19,558 bases of DNA from Candidatus Methanomethylophilaceae archaeon. Lineage in GTDB: Archaea; Thermoplasmatota; Thermoplasmata; Methanomassiliicoccales; Methanomethylophilaceae. Location of the stretch: NCBI GenBank assembly GCA_016297775.1, contig JAEDGA010000018.1, forward strand, positions 1 to 19,558, given 5' to 3'. The stretch's first letter is position 1. The number at the start of each line of letters is the position of its first letter. Positions 13,720 to 19,558 of the stretch are shown piece after piece. The position numbers and the translations under genes were made by a program. Under the pieces are notes generated by a model. That model was not told the origin of the DNA, did no database searches, and was given only the letters and a program-made list of their open reading frames with translations.

Positions 13720-14882
13720 TCGATTTCCCCTCCTTTATCTCCCAACGGATCCACCAAATCCGAGAAAGGCATCACGAACCAGTATCTAGTGTTGCGGGTG
13801 TTACCCTTTCTGGATAGTACGCCTTTGTCCACCAATGTATTGAGCTTGGTACGTACCGTCTGCTCCTTCACGTCCGGGATCCACCTCATGCAATCGGAGA
13901 CGGAGAACACCCCTTCGTTATATTTCGCCCTGTGGGCGATGACCTTCATGTACGCATCCGAATCCGAGAGCACGTCCTTTGGCGACAGCGATTCGATGGC
14001 ATCGCAATATGCCTCGTGGATCGACTCGCAGATGTGAAGTACCAGCGGATAGTAGTTCTGCTCCCTAAGTGAATAGACCAGCAGGTCATTGAACCTCTCG
14101 ATGGAACAGTACACCATACTCTCGTAGAGCGTGAACCCTATATTCTCCAGACCCATGCTGTGCATGATAAGCTGGGACAGTACGGATCCGACCCTGTTGC
14201 TGGCGTGTGTGAACGGCCTTATGCCGACGAACTCCGCGAAGAATATGACCGCGGTAGCGATCGAATCGTAGGGTGAACCGCGAACCCATTGAAGAAGCGA
14301 CTGGAGCTCCGCCTTGATGTATTCCGGTGGACAGGTTATCACCCTGGGCATACCGCTGTCATCCAATATGGCATAGGAATCGTTCCTGATCTCGCCGGGT
14401 ACGATATCGTCGGACACTCCGCGCATCAATTTCTTGTGGATGCGGACGACATCGTCCACGTTCTTCGGTGTGACCCTGCCGTGACTGGCCGAGATGAATG
14501 TCGTGACGTAGTTGAGCACTTCGCGCTGAACACCCGATATGTCGTCCGGATCGGCCATCGTGGATTCATGCAGCTTGTCCACGAGATCGGCCACGTCATC
14601 GGATATCGATAACGGTCTGCCCTCCTCGAAGGTGTGTGCGACGTTCGTGGAGTATGCATTCTTTATCGCGGAAGCATAATCGGACTCGCTCAGAACGATC
14701 CTACCCAACAAACGGTCCATGGCCTTGATGTCATTGATGACGCTCCTGTAATGGTCATCCACCGCCAGTATCGGCGAGAAGGTGTACTTCCTGCGATAAT
14801 GGATGGTCCCAGGGCCGACCTTGTATCTGGACAGATCGGTCCGGACGATGTGTCCCGACTGACGGATGCCACGCATTGCCAT
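13716..14882 (-). CDS. Fic-fold protein with degenerate active site and C-terminal winged helix (fic2)
   Basis: This 388-residue protein is the first gene of the Fic pair and is co-linear with fic1. Shared blocks include YRRKYTFSP, MDRLLG, GSPYD, PFxxxSNRV, MHxxGLxNIG and RKGNTRNTRY. The Fic motif is IRPFTHASNRVGS (221-233), so the catalytic His is Arg222, GNGR is ASNR and the last Arg is Ser233. The inhibitory-helix segment AYSTNVAHT (76-84) lacks the Glu. Fic enzymatic activity is therefore not expected, and a winged helix spans about 328-368. Start choice: an ATG at 14930 is open, but the ATG at 14882 is 24 bp from a clear TATA box and aligns with the start of fic1. A paired palindrome upstream could be its operator. 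The role is unknown; a transcription regulator built on a Fic fold is my inference. Confidence 0.83.
   Translation of the reverse strand: MAMRGIRQSGHIVRTDLSRYKVGPGTIHYRRKYTFSPILAVDDHYRSVINDIKAMDRLLGRIVLSESDYASAIKNAYSTNVAHTFEEGRPLSISDDVADLVDKLHESTMADPDDISGVQREVLNYVTTFISASHGRVTPKNVDDVVRIHKKLMRGVSDDIVPGEIRNDSYAILDDSGMPRVITCPPEYIKAELQSLLQWVRGSPYDSIATAVIFFAEFVGIRPFTHASNRVGSVLSQLIMHSMGLENIGFTLYESMVYCSIERFNDLLVYSLREQNYYPLVLHICESIHEAYCDAIESLSPKDVLSDSDAYMKVIAHRAKYNEGVFSVSDCMRWIPDVKEQTVRTKLNTLVDKGVLSRKGNTRNTRYWFVMPFSDLVDPLGDKGGEIE
13727..13736 (-). promoter_or_regulatory. Strong Shine-Dalgarno of fic1
   Basis: AAAGGAGGGG on the minus strand lies inside the fic2 3' end, 7 nt before the fic1 ATG. Together with the ATGA overlap it indicates coupled translation of the two Fic-like proteins. 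Confidence 0.7.
13789..13808. repeat. Second copy of the 20-bp fic1/fic2 identity
   Basis: This is the fic2 copy of the wing-encoding segment, identical to 12632-12651. Flanking bases diverge at once on both sides. Confidence 0.7.
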
Positions 14883-14902
14883 ATTGTTGTTATTGGGATA
14901 TA

Positions 14903-14910
14903 ATATTAAA
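14903..14910 (-). promoter_or_regulatory. TATA box of the fic2-fic1 operon (leaderless)
   Basis: TTTAATAT on the minus strand is centred about 24 bp before the ATG at 14882. It supports that start over the ATG at 14930, which lies upstream of the TATA box. Confidence 0.6.
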
Positions 14911-14930
14911 CAATATTCCACCAAACTCAC

Positions 14931-14943
14931 TTACAACTTGTAA
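14931..14943. promoter_or_regulatory. Perfect palindrome upstream of fic2, candidate operator
   Basis: TTACAA-C-TTGTAA has perfect 6-bp arms around one base. It lies about 20 bp behind the fic2 TATA box. The position suits a regulator of the Fic operon, possibly the winged-helix Fic proteins themselves. Confidence 0.45.
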
Positions 14944-15141
14944 CGAATTGGTCAAAATAATGTATTAACAACGATTTTTAACGGACTATTTCAAAATTAA
15001 AAGATATGATTAGACAATATATTGATAGAATGCGGCCATGACCTCATGGGAACGTATGTGTCAGCATAACCTTGGGGGTAAATCGCCGCCCCCTCCCTTA
15101 TAGGTCCTAATAATAAGGCGCGCGCATACAGGCAGGGTAAC

Positions 15142-15150
15142 TTATTATAT
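15142..15150 (+). promoter_or_regulatory. TATA box of fbp-tpi
   Basis: TTATTATAT lies about 50 bp before the fbp ATG, predicting a leader of about 25 nt. That leader contains GGTGAT (15184-15189), a Shine-Dalgarno 6 nt before the ATG, enclosed between GTTG (15181-15184) and CAAC (15191-15194), which could pair. Confidence 0.55.
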
Positions 15151-15195
15151 GGTGGAAAGGTTAGGGGATGAACAATTACCGTTGGTGATTCAACA

Positions 15196-16332
15196 ATGGC
15201 AGAGAAAGTTACGATTTCAGTCATTAAGGCAGATGTCGGTTCCGTTTGCGGACACACCAGGCCTCACCCGTCTATGATCGAGAAGTGCAAGGAGATCCTT
15301 GCGGATGCGACCAAGCAGGGCGTCATCGAGGATTATTATGTCACCCGTGTCGGAGACGACATCAACCTGTTCATGTCCCACTACAAGGGAGAGAACAACG
15401 CCGATGTTCACAAGCTCGGATGGGACTGCTTCACCGAGGCAACCAAGCTCTCCAAACAGATGAAGCTGTACGGAGCCGGACAGGACATCCTGACCGACGC
15501 ATTCTCCGGTAACATCAAAGGTGCCGGACCCGGATCCGCAGAGATGTCCTTCGAGGAGAGGCCCGCAGAGCCCATCATCTTCTTCATGGCGGACAAGACC
15601 GAACCCTCCGCATACTCCCTTCCCCTGACCAGGATCTTCCTTGACCCCTTCACCACCACCGGACTCGTCATCGATGCAAAGGCCAAGCAGGGATTCGACG
15701 TCGAGATCCACGACGTCATGGACCACAAGAAGGTCGTCATGTCCTCCCCCGAGGAGACCCTCAGCATCCTGTCCCTTCTCGGTGACACCTCCAGATACGC
15801 CATCAAGAGGATCAACAGCCGCGCAGGCATCGGTCCCGCATGTGTCGTATCCACCGACAAGCTCAACATGACCGCAGGAAAGTACGTCGGAAAGGACGAC
15901 CCCGTCTGCGTCTGCCGTGCACAGAGCGGACTGCCCTCCGTCGGAGAGTACCTCCAGGTCTTCATGAACACCATGCTCGTCGCAGGATGGATGAGAGGAT
16001 CCCACTACGGTGCATTCTACCCCTGCTCCCCCGAGGAGTCCACCCCCACCTACTTCGACGGACCCCCAAGAGTCTGCGCACTCGGATTCCAGCTCTGCAA
16101 CGGAAAGTTCCAGGGTCTCGAGCCCTACGGAACCATCGGAGACCACCAGCCTGTCGACTTCTTCAAGGGAGCGGAGTGGGACTACGCACGCAACAACGCG
16201 GTCAAGGCCAGCAAGTTCATGAGGTCCATGGGACCCTTCATGCCTGCAGTCCTCGGTCCCGAGGAGATGGAGTACACCTCCAGGCCCGCAGTCCTCAAAG
16301 AGCTCACCAAGAGGATGGAAGACCTTGAGTGA
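15196..16332 (+). CDS. fbp: Bifunctional fructose-1,6-bisphosphate aldolase/phosphatase (FBPA/P)
   Basis: FBPA/P condenses DHAP and glyceraldehyde 3-phosphate to fructose 1,6-bisphosphate and then removes phosphate to give fructose 6-phosphate, driving gluconeogenesis in one direction. The 378-residue protein has the N-terminal KADVGSVCGHTRPHP (11-25) with metal-binding Asp and His, DDINLFMSH (54-62), GAGPGSAEMSFEERP (109-123) and FLDPFTTTGLVID (148-160). YVGKDDP (230-236) supplies Tyr230 and Lys233, matching the catalytic Tyr and Schiff-base Lys of archaeal FBPA/P. Codon use is strongly biased to C-ending codons compared with neighbours, as expected for high expression. It has a leader with a Shine-Dalgarno rather than a leaderless start. 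Its last codons overlap tpi, which supplies and balances the two triose substrates. Confidence 0.96.
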   Translation: MAEKVTISVIKADVGSVCGHTRPHPSMIEKCKEILADATKQGVIEDYYVTRVGDDINLFMSHYKGENNADVHKLGWDCFTEATKLSKQMKLYGAGQDILTDAFSGNIKGAGPGSAEMSFEERPAEPIIFFMADKTEPSAYSLPLTRIFLDPFTTTGLVIDAKAKQGFDVEIHDVMDHKKVVMSSPEETLSILSLLGDTSRYAIKRINSRAGIGPACVVSTDKLNMTAGKYVGKDDPVCVCRAQSGLPSVGEYLQVFMNTMLVAGWMRGSHYGAFYPCSPEESTPTYFDGPPRVCALGFQLCNGKFQGLEPYGTIGDHQPVDFFKGAEWDYARNNAVKASKFMRSMGPFMPAVLGPEEMEYTSRPAVLKELTKRMEDLE

Positions 16333-17002
16333 ACTCAAGACCCCGGTTGTCGTCGTCAACTTCAAGGCCTACGCCGAGGTCGACGGTATCAAAGCCGTCG
16401 AACTGGCGAAGGTCTGCGAAGAGGTCGCGAAGGAGACGGGTGTGTCCATCGCAGTATGTCCTCCTGTCGCCGAACTCGGCGCGGTTGCCAGAGCGGTGAG
16501 CATCCCGGTGCTCTCCCAGAACATCGATCCCCGCAAACCCGGTTCCGCCACCGGATGGATGACCCCGTCCATGGTGAACGCCGCCGGTGCGGTCGGATCG
16601 TTGATCAACCACTCCGAGCACAGATTCCAGGACGAGGACATCGAACAGTGTGTATCCATGTGCAGAGAACTGTCCATGGTGCCTCTGGTCTGTGCCGAAT
16701 CCGTCGATAAGGCGAAGAGAGTGGCGGCCTTCTCCCCGGATTTCATCGCTGTTGAACCTCCGGAGCTGATTGGCGGGGACATCTCCGTCACCAGTGCCAA
16801 CCCCAGGATCGTCAGTGACACAGTCGATACGGTGAAATCCGTCGATCCCAAGGTGAAGGTGCTCTGCGGTGCGGGAGTGAAGACCGGAGAGGATGTCAGG
16901 AAGGCCATCGAACTCGGTGCGGAGGGAGTGCTCCTCGCATCCGGCGTCGTGAAGTCCAAGGATCCCAAGAAGACCCTGATGGATCTGGTCTCCGGACTTT
17001 AA
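16325..17002 (+). CDS. tpiA: Triosephosphate isomerase, archaeal type
   Basis: TPI interconverts dihydroxyacetone phosphate and glyceraldehyde 3-phosphate. The 225-residue length is typical of the short archaeal tetrameric form. Catalytic residues are visible: Asn12 and Lys14 in VNFKAY, His96 in INHSEHR, and Glu144 in AVEPPELIGG. The phosphate-binding GAGVKTGEDV (183-192) and GVLLASGVVKSKDP (201-214) complete the barrel. The start is TTG at 16325, overlapping the fbp stop by 8 bp. No other start precedes the conserved first strand, so the TTG is well supported. Translation is probably coupled to fbp. The operon pairs the isomerase with the enzyme that consumes both trioses. Confidence 0.95.
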   Translation: MSELKTPVVVVNFKAYAEVDGIKAVELAKVCEEVAKETGVSIAVCPPVAELGAVARAVSIPVLSQNIDPRKPGSATGWMTPSMVNAAGAVGSLINHSEHRFQDEDIEQCVSMCRELSMVPLVCAESVDKAKRVAAFSPDFIAVEPPELIGGDISVTSANPRIVSDTVDTVKSVDPKVKVLCGAGVKTGEDVRKAIELGAEGVLLASGVVKSKDPKKTLMDLVSGL

Positions 17003-17023
17003 ACCATTAACATTAACAATCCG

Positions 17024-17030
17024 CTTTAAT
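17024..17030 (+). promoter_or_regulatory. TATA-like element of the PLD-like gene
   Basis: CTTTAAT lies 22 bp before the ATG at 17049 (28 bp before the ATG at 17055), within the 46-bp gap after tpiA. No Shine-Dalgarno precedes the start, which again suits a leaderless message. Confidence 0.4.
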
Positions 17031-17048
17031 CAGACGCGCGTGGGATGT

Positions 17049-19004
17049 ATGCCCATGCGCGTCAACCCTCTTTTGATAATCATTGTAACGATATTGCTGA
17101 TATGTCCATCGGTCTGTCTGCAATCCGATTCTGATGCCATGTTCGGACCGGGCTTCCAGTTGGATATGGTGTGCCCTACAGGTACCGAAGGGATCACCCT
17201 GAAGAACAACACCCCTGTGGAACAGGACCTGAACGGATGGTCGCTGTCCGACGGAGAAGGGAAGATCACATTCATCAAGAGTATCGCGGTCAAGGCCTGG
17301 GGCAGGATATCCATAATGTCCCAGACACCTTCCGACAATATGCATCTCGAACGTATCATCCTCTACGATGATACGCGTGTGACCGTAGAGGATTTCTCTC
17401 TCAATGACAAGGGAGATGACATCTACCTTATGGATCCCGATGGAGATGTCGTGGATTCGTTCTATTACGGGGACTGTACGCCGGACGGTATGGAACCGTT
17501 CCCGAAGATACCCAAAGGCAAGGTGGCACAACGCAACCGTGGGTATGACTATCTCGGAGAGGATGACAAATGGATCCTGATGTCTCCCGGAAGGACGATG
17601 TACCACATATGTCGCACATACACGGATTGCGATGTGACACCGTTCTCCTTCCCGGAATCCGACGGTGAGGAGATATTATCCTGCATCCAGGATGCGGAAG
17701 AGATCATCAGGATATCCATGTACACATTCGACAACACCAAGATAGCATCGGCACTGAAACATGCACTGGACAGAGGCGTGGAGGTGAGGATCCTCATGGA
17801 AGGCCAACCTGCGGGAGGGATAGACAACAATGAGGTACAGACTCTCACGTCATTGTGGAAATCCGGTGCGGACATCAAGATGATAGCTTCCAAGGATTCA
17901 TACAAGAGATACCAGTACGTCCACACCAAGTACGCCATAATCGATAATGACACATCCGTCATAACATCCGAGAACTGGACGAATTCCGCATTCAAAGACA
18001 ACCGCGGATGGGGTGTGACCATAATGAATGAAGAATGCGCGGAATATCTGTCATCGATATTCGATCTGGATTTCAAGGACATGGGCGATCTTACCGATTT
18101 CAGAGATCTGTATCCGACCGCCCTTCCGCTTCTCATGGAACCGTATGAACCGAAAGAATATGACATCCAATCCTACAAAGCGGATGTGTCCCCGGTCCTG
18201 TGTCCAGATTATTCACGCTCGACGCTCAAGGAATTCATCCGTTCATCGACCTACAGGATGTACAGCCAACAGCTTAACGTACAATATTCATGGATCGAGG
18301 ATGAGGACAATCCCCTCCAGTGGATGAGAGAGCTGGGAAGATCCGGGGTGGACACCAGGATTCTTGTGGATGTCACCTACGACAGTCCCAACGACAAGGA
18401 CTGCAAGGACGGATACGGTCTGTTCAACGAATACATGTACGACGATTCGGTGGAAGTGAGATACGAAACTTCCAAATCGTTCGGTCTGGCACATAACAAA
18501 GGGATGGTATCCGACGACAGGGTGTGGGTAGGTTCCATGAACTGGACGGACAATTCGATAGACGAGAACCGGGAACTGTCGGTCATCATCGATTCGGATG
18601 ATATCACGGAATTCTTCCTGAAGAGGTTCCTGTCGGATTGGGGTACGGAATATCACGGCACAAATACGCTGAATGTGGATATCATAGAGAAAGGGAACGG
18701 ACAATATCTGCTGGATGCATCCGGATCGGACGTGATGTTCGGCAGTGCGTTCTACTGGGACCTGGACTGCGACGGCGAATACGAGCGTTCGGGTATCGAA
18801 GCTGGATGGAAGTTCTACAACGACACACATTGCATCCTGAAAGCGGTGGATCCGGAAGGCAGGATCGTGACGTACGAATTCGATGTGGCAGTCAACGAAA
18901 AAATCGAAGAGAAGAAGGAGTTCGTTCTGGAAGGTCCGGTCAAATACGTCCCTCTGGTGCTGTTGATCGGAGGTATCGTTATGGTACGCAGACTCATCAA
19001 ATGA
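17049..19004 (+). CDS. Secreted, membrane-anchored phospholipase D-like protein with lamin-tail domain
   Basis: The 651-residue protein has a signal peptide (about 1-25, hydrophobic LLIIIVTILLI). A lamin-tail domain (about 35-180) follows, with GITLKNNTPVEQDLNGWSLS and GDDIYLMDPDGDVVDSFYYG. Then come two phospholipase D catalytic halves with intact HxKx4D motifs: His292, Lys294, Asp299 and His482, Lys484, Asp489, each followed by an NWT segment. A beta-rich domain with YWDLDCDGEYERSG (about 540-615) looks PKD-like. A C-terminal membrane helix (about 633-646) is followed by RR, so the catalytic part faces outside the cell. PLD-like enzymes cleave phosphodiester bonds; a nuclease or a lipid-directed role cannot be separated from sequence. 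Possible starts are GTG 17040, ATG 17049 and ATG 17055; 17049 is chosen on TATA distance. It is not obviously linked in function to fbp-tpi upstream. Confidence 0.85.
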   Translation: MPMRVNPLLIIIVTILLICPSVCLQSDSDAMFGPGFQLDMVCPTGTEGITLKNNTPVEQDLNGWSLSDGEGKITFIKSIAVKAWGRISIMSQTPSDNMHLERIILYDDTRVTVEDFSLNDKGDDIYLMDPDGDVVDSFYYGDCTPDGMEPFPKIPKGKVAQRNRGYDYLGEDDKWILMSPGRTMYHICRTYTDCDVTPFSFPESDGEEILSCIQDAEEIIRISMYTFDNTKIASALKHALDRGVEVRILMEGQPAGGIDNNEVQTLTSLWKSGADIKMIASKDSYKRYQYVHTKYAIIDNDTSVITSENWTNSAFKDNRGWGVTIMNEECAEYLSSIFDLDFKDMGDLTDFRDLYPTALPLLMEPYEPKEYDIQSYKADVSPVLCPDYSRSTLKEFIRSSTYRMYSQQLNVQYSWIEDEDNPLQWMRELGRSGVDTRILVDVTYDSPNDKDCKDGYGLFNEYMYDDSVEVRYETSKSFGLAHNKGMVSDDRVWVGSMNWTDNSIDENRELSVIIDSDDITEFFLKRFLSDWGTEYHGTNTLNVDIIEKGNGQYLLDASGSDVMFGSAFYWDLDCDGEYERSGIEAGWKFYNDTHCILKAVDPEGRIVTYEFDVAVNEKIEEKKEFVLEGPVKYVPLVLLIGGIVMVRRLIK

Positions 19005-19009
19005 TATGA

Positions 19010-19019
19010 TACAAATAAC
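19010..19019 (+). promoter_or_regulatory. TATA-like element of the RimI-like gene
   Basis: TACAAATAAC-type sequence is centred about 28 bp before the ATG at 19043, in the 38-bp gap after the PLD-like gene. No clear Shine-Dalgarno is present, suggesting a leaderless start. Confidence 0.4.
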
Positions 19020-19042
19020 CCCGGTACAATCAATATGACGTC

Positions 19043-19480
19043 ATGATCAGACCCATGAGACAGTCGGATATCACAGAGATGCACGGGATAGCTCTGAGAT
19101 CCCTCGACGAGAATTATCTCCCGGAGATATTCTACGAGTTCTATGCCATGTGGAGTTCCGGTCAGATCGTGTCATGCGACTTCCTCGGGAAACCGATAGG
19201 GTTCATCTGCTGCACCAAGCTGATGGACGGCGGATGCAGGATCATGCTGTTCGCCGTGGACGCACAATGGCGCGGAAGGGGGAAGGGATCCGAACTGTTG
19301 GATGCCGTGAAAAGAGTGGCCGTGATGGAACGCATCAGGTACATCACGTTGGAGGTACGTGCGGAGAACATCAAAGCACAGGCGTTCTATAGAAGACACG
19401 GATTCATAGAGTTGGATAGGATGCGGTCGTACTACAACGACGGAGGGGATGCTGTCCGCATGGATCTGTTCCTATCATGA
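19043..19480 (+). CDS. GNAT N-acetyltransferase, RimI/Ard1-like
   Basis: The 145-residue protein is a GNAT-fold acetyltransferase that uses acetyl-CoA. It shows an N-terminal IRPMRQSDITEM strand-helix, ENYLPEIFYEF (23-33, resembling the substrate loop of RimI/Ard1), the acetyl-CoA pyrophosphate-binding loop QWRGRGKGSELL (75-86), and LEVRAENIKAQAFYRRHGF (103-121), which is strongly RimI/Ard1-like. The likely role is N-terminal acetylation of proteins, as for archaeal NatA-like enzymes, but other small GNAT substrates are possible. The ATG at 19043 begins the fold without extension. It has its own promoter-like element and follows the PLD-like gene by 38 bp. Confidence 0.85.
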   Translation: MIRPMRQSDITEMHGIALRSLDENYLPEIFYEFYAMWSSGQIVSCDFLGKPIGFICCTKLMDGGCRIMLFAVDAQWRGRGKGSELLDAVKRVAVMERIRYITLEVRAENIKAQAFYRRHGFIELDRMRSYYNDGGDAVRMDLFLS

Positions 19481-19512
19481 TGTCCCGATTCGACATCCGT
19501 ATGCCGAAATAC

Positions 19513-19539
19513 CAGATCCAGCGAACATGCTGGATGTCT
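19513..19539 (+). terminator. Hairpin after the RimI-like gene
   Basis: ATCCAGC (19516-19522) pairs perfectly with GCTGGAT (19529-19535) around a 6-nt loop, and AGA/TCT can extend the stem past one bulged base. It lies 33 bp after the stop codon. A T-rich tail is weak, so it could instead be a regulatory site. The remaining bases to the edge carry no gene I can support. Confidence 0.35.
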
Positions 19540-19558
19540 TACATGTATATGTCTGGAA

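Larger units (their letters stand above)
14883..15195. other. 313-bp divergent intergenic region rich in inverted repeats
   Basis: This AT-rich spacer holds the fic2 promoter at its left and the fbp promoter at its right. Between them are several inverted repeats: TTACAA/TTGTAA (14931-14943), CAATATATTG (15015-15024), CCATG/CATGG (15036-15049), GGGGG/CCCCC (15074-15093), and CCTTAT/ATAAGG (15096-15118) enclosing TAGG-T-CCTA. No convincing gene was found. A 21-codon open frame at 15038-15103 ends in TAG and resembles nothing known. A small RNA from the TATA-like palindrome at 15015 is possible but unsupported. Confidence 0.5.

Noticed and set aside
15038..15103. 21-residue open frame ending in TAG before fbp
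   Set aside because: It is proline-rich and crosses a GGGGG/CCCCC hairpin, with no Shine-Dalgarno. Reading through TAG as pyrrolysine only runs into fbp in a wrong frame.
15217..16365. 382-codon minus-strand open frame over fbp
   Set aside because: It is antisense to the strongly codon-biased fbp gene and made of low-complexity Gly, Val, Leu and Asp, as expected from a reversed frame.
19501..19558. Open frame beginning ATG at 19501 and running to the window edge
   Set aside because: It has no TATA box or Shine-Dalgarno at a suitable distance and crosses a hairpin. Minus-strand frames are also open here, so the edge cannot be assigned.
1..19558. CRISPR arrays, insertion sequences, prophage or integrase genes
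   Set aside because: No regularly spaced repeats, transposase, integrase or terminal repeats were seen; gene content is chromosomal housekeeping.

Overview
The window looks like a chromosomal segment of a methanogenic or related euryarchaeon. My best guess is Methanomassiliicoccales (Thermoplasmata, Methanomethylophilus-like). Support: archaeal membrane-anchored LonB, Hel308 helicase, archaeal NadM, the bifunctional FBP aldolase/phosphatase, archaeal-type AspRS, TATA boxes about 25 bp upstream of start codons, and no TAG stop among 17 genes (15 TGA, 2 TAA). The last point fits a lineage in which UAG can encode pyrrolysine. The order-level assignment is inference.

Layout, left to right. Positions 1-132 hold an unassigned edge and the terminator hairpin of purC. 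Leftward genes follow: purC with its own leaderless promoter, then a compact operon transcribed lonB -> nadM -> pncC -> thiF-like (4801 down to 1086). A 223-bp divergent promoter region separates lonB from rightward hel308 (5025-7277). hel308 converges with 2 bp spacing on the leftward thrB -> thrC operon (9428 down to 7280). thrB diverges from rightward nadA (9580-10482). Then come three leftward transcription units: an Hjc-like nuclease (10601-11137), aspS (11228-12532), and a tandem pair of Fic/winged-helix genes (12574-14882). A 313-bp AT-rich, palindrome-rich intergenic region separates these from the rightward gluconeogenic pair fbp-tpi (15196-17002). A secreted, membrane-anchored phospholipase-D-like protein (17049-19004) and a RimI/Ard1-like acetyltransferase (19043-19480) follow.

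How the genes work together. Most encode housekeeping functions: purines (PurC), NAD synthesis and recycling (NadA, NadM, PncC), threonine synthesis (ThrB, ThrC), gluconeogenesis (FBPA/P with TPI), proteolysis (LonB), translation (AspRS) and recombination/repair (Hel308, the Hjc-like nuclease). Gene starts fall into two groups. Single genes or first genes of operons mostly have a TATA box 22-28 bp before the ATG and no leader. Internal operon genes (nadM, pncC, thiF-like, thrC, fic1) have Shine-Dalgarno sequences. lonB and fbp are the leadered exceptions.

The least ordinary part is the Fic pair. Both proteins have the whole Fic fold plus a C-terminal winged helix. However, the catalytic His of the Fic motif is Gln in one and Arg in the other, and the inhibitory-helix Glu is also missing in both. 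Upstream lies a perfect TTACAA-C-TTGTAA palindrome just behind the promoter. They look like Fic folds reused as DNA-binding regulators or sensors rather than AMP-transferases. No CRISPR array, insertion sequence, prophage, tRNA or rRNA gene was recognised.
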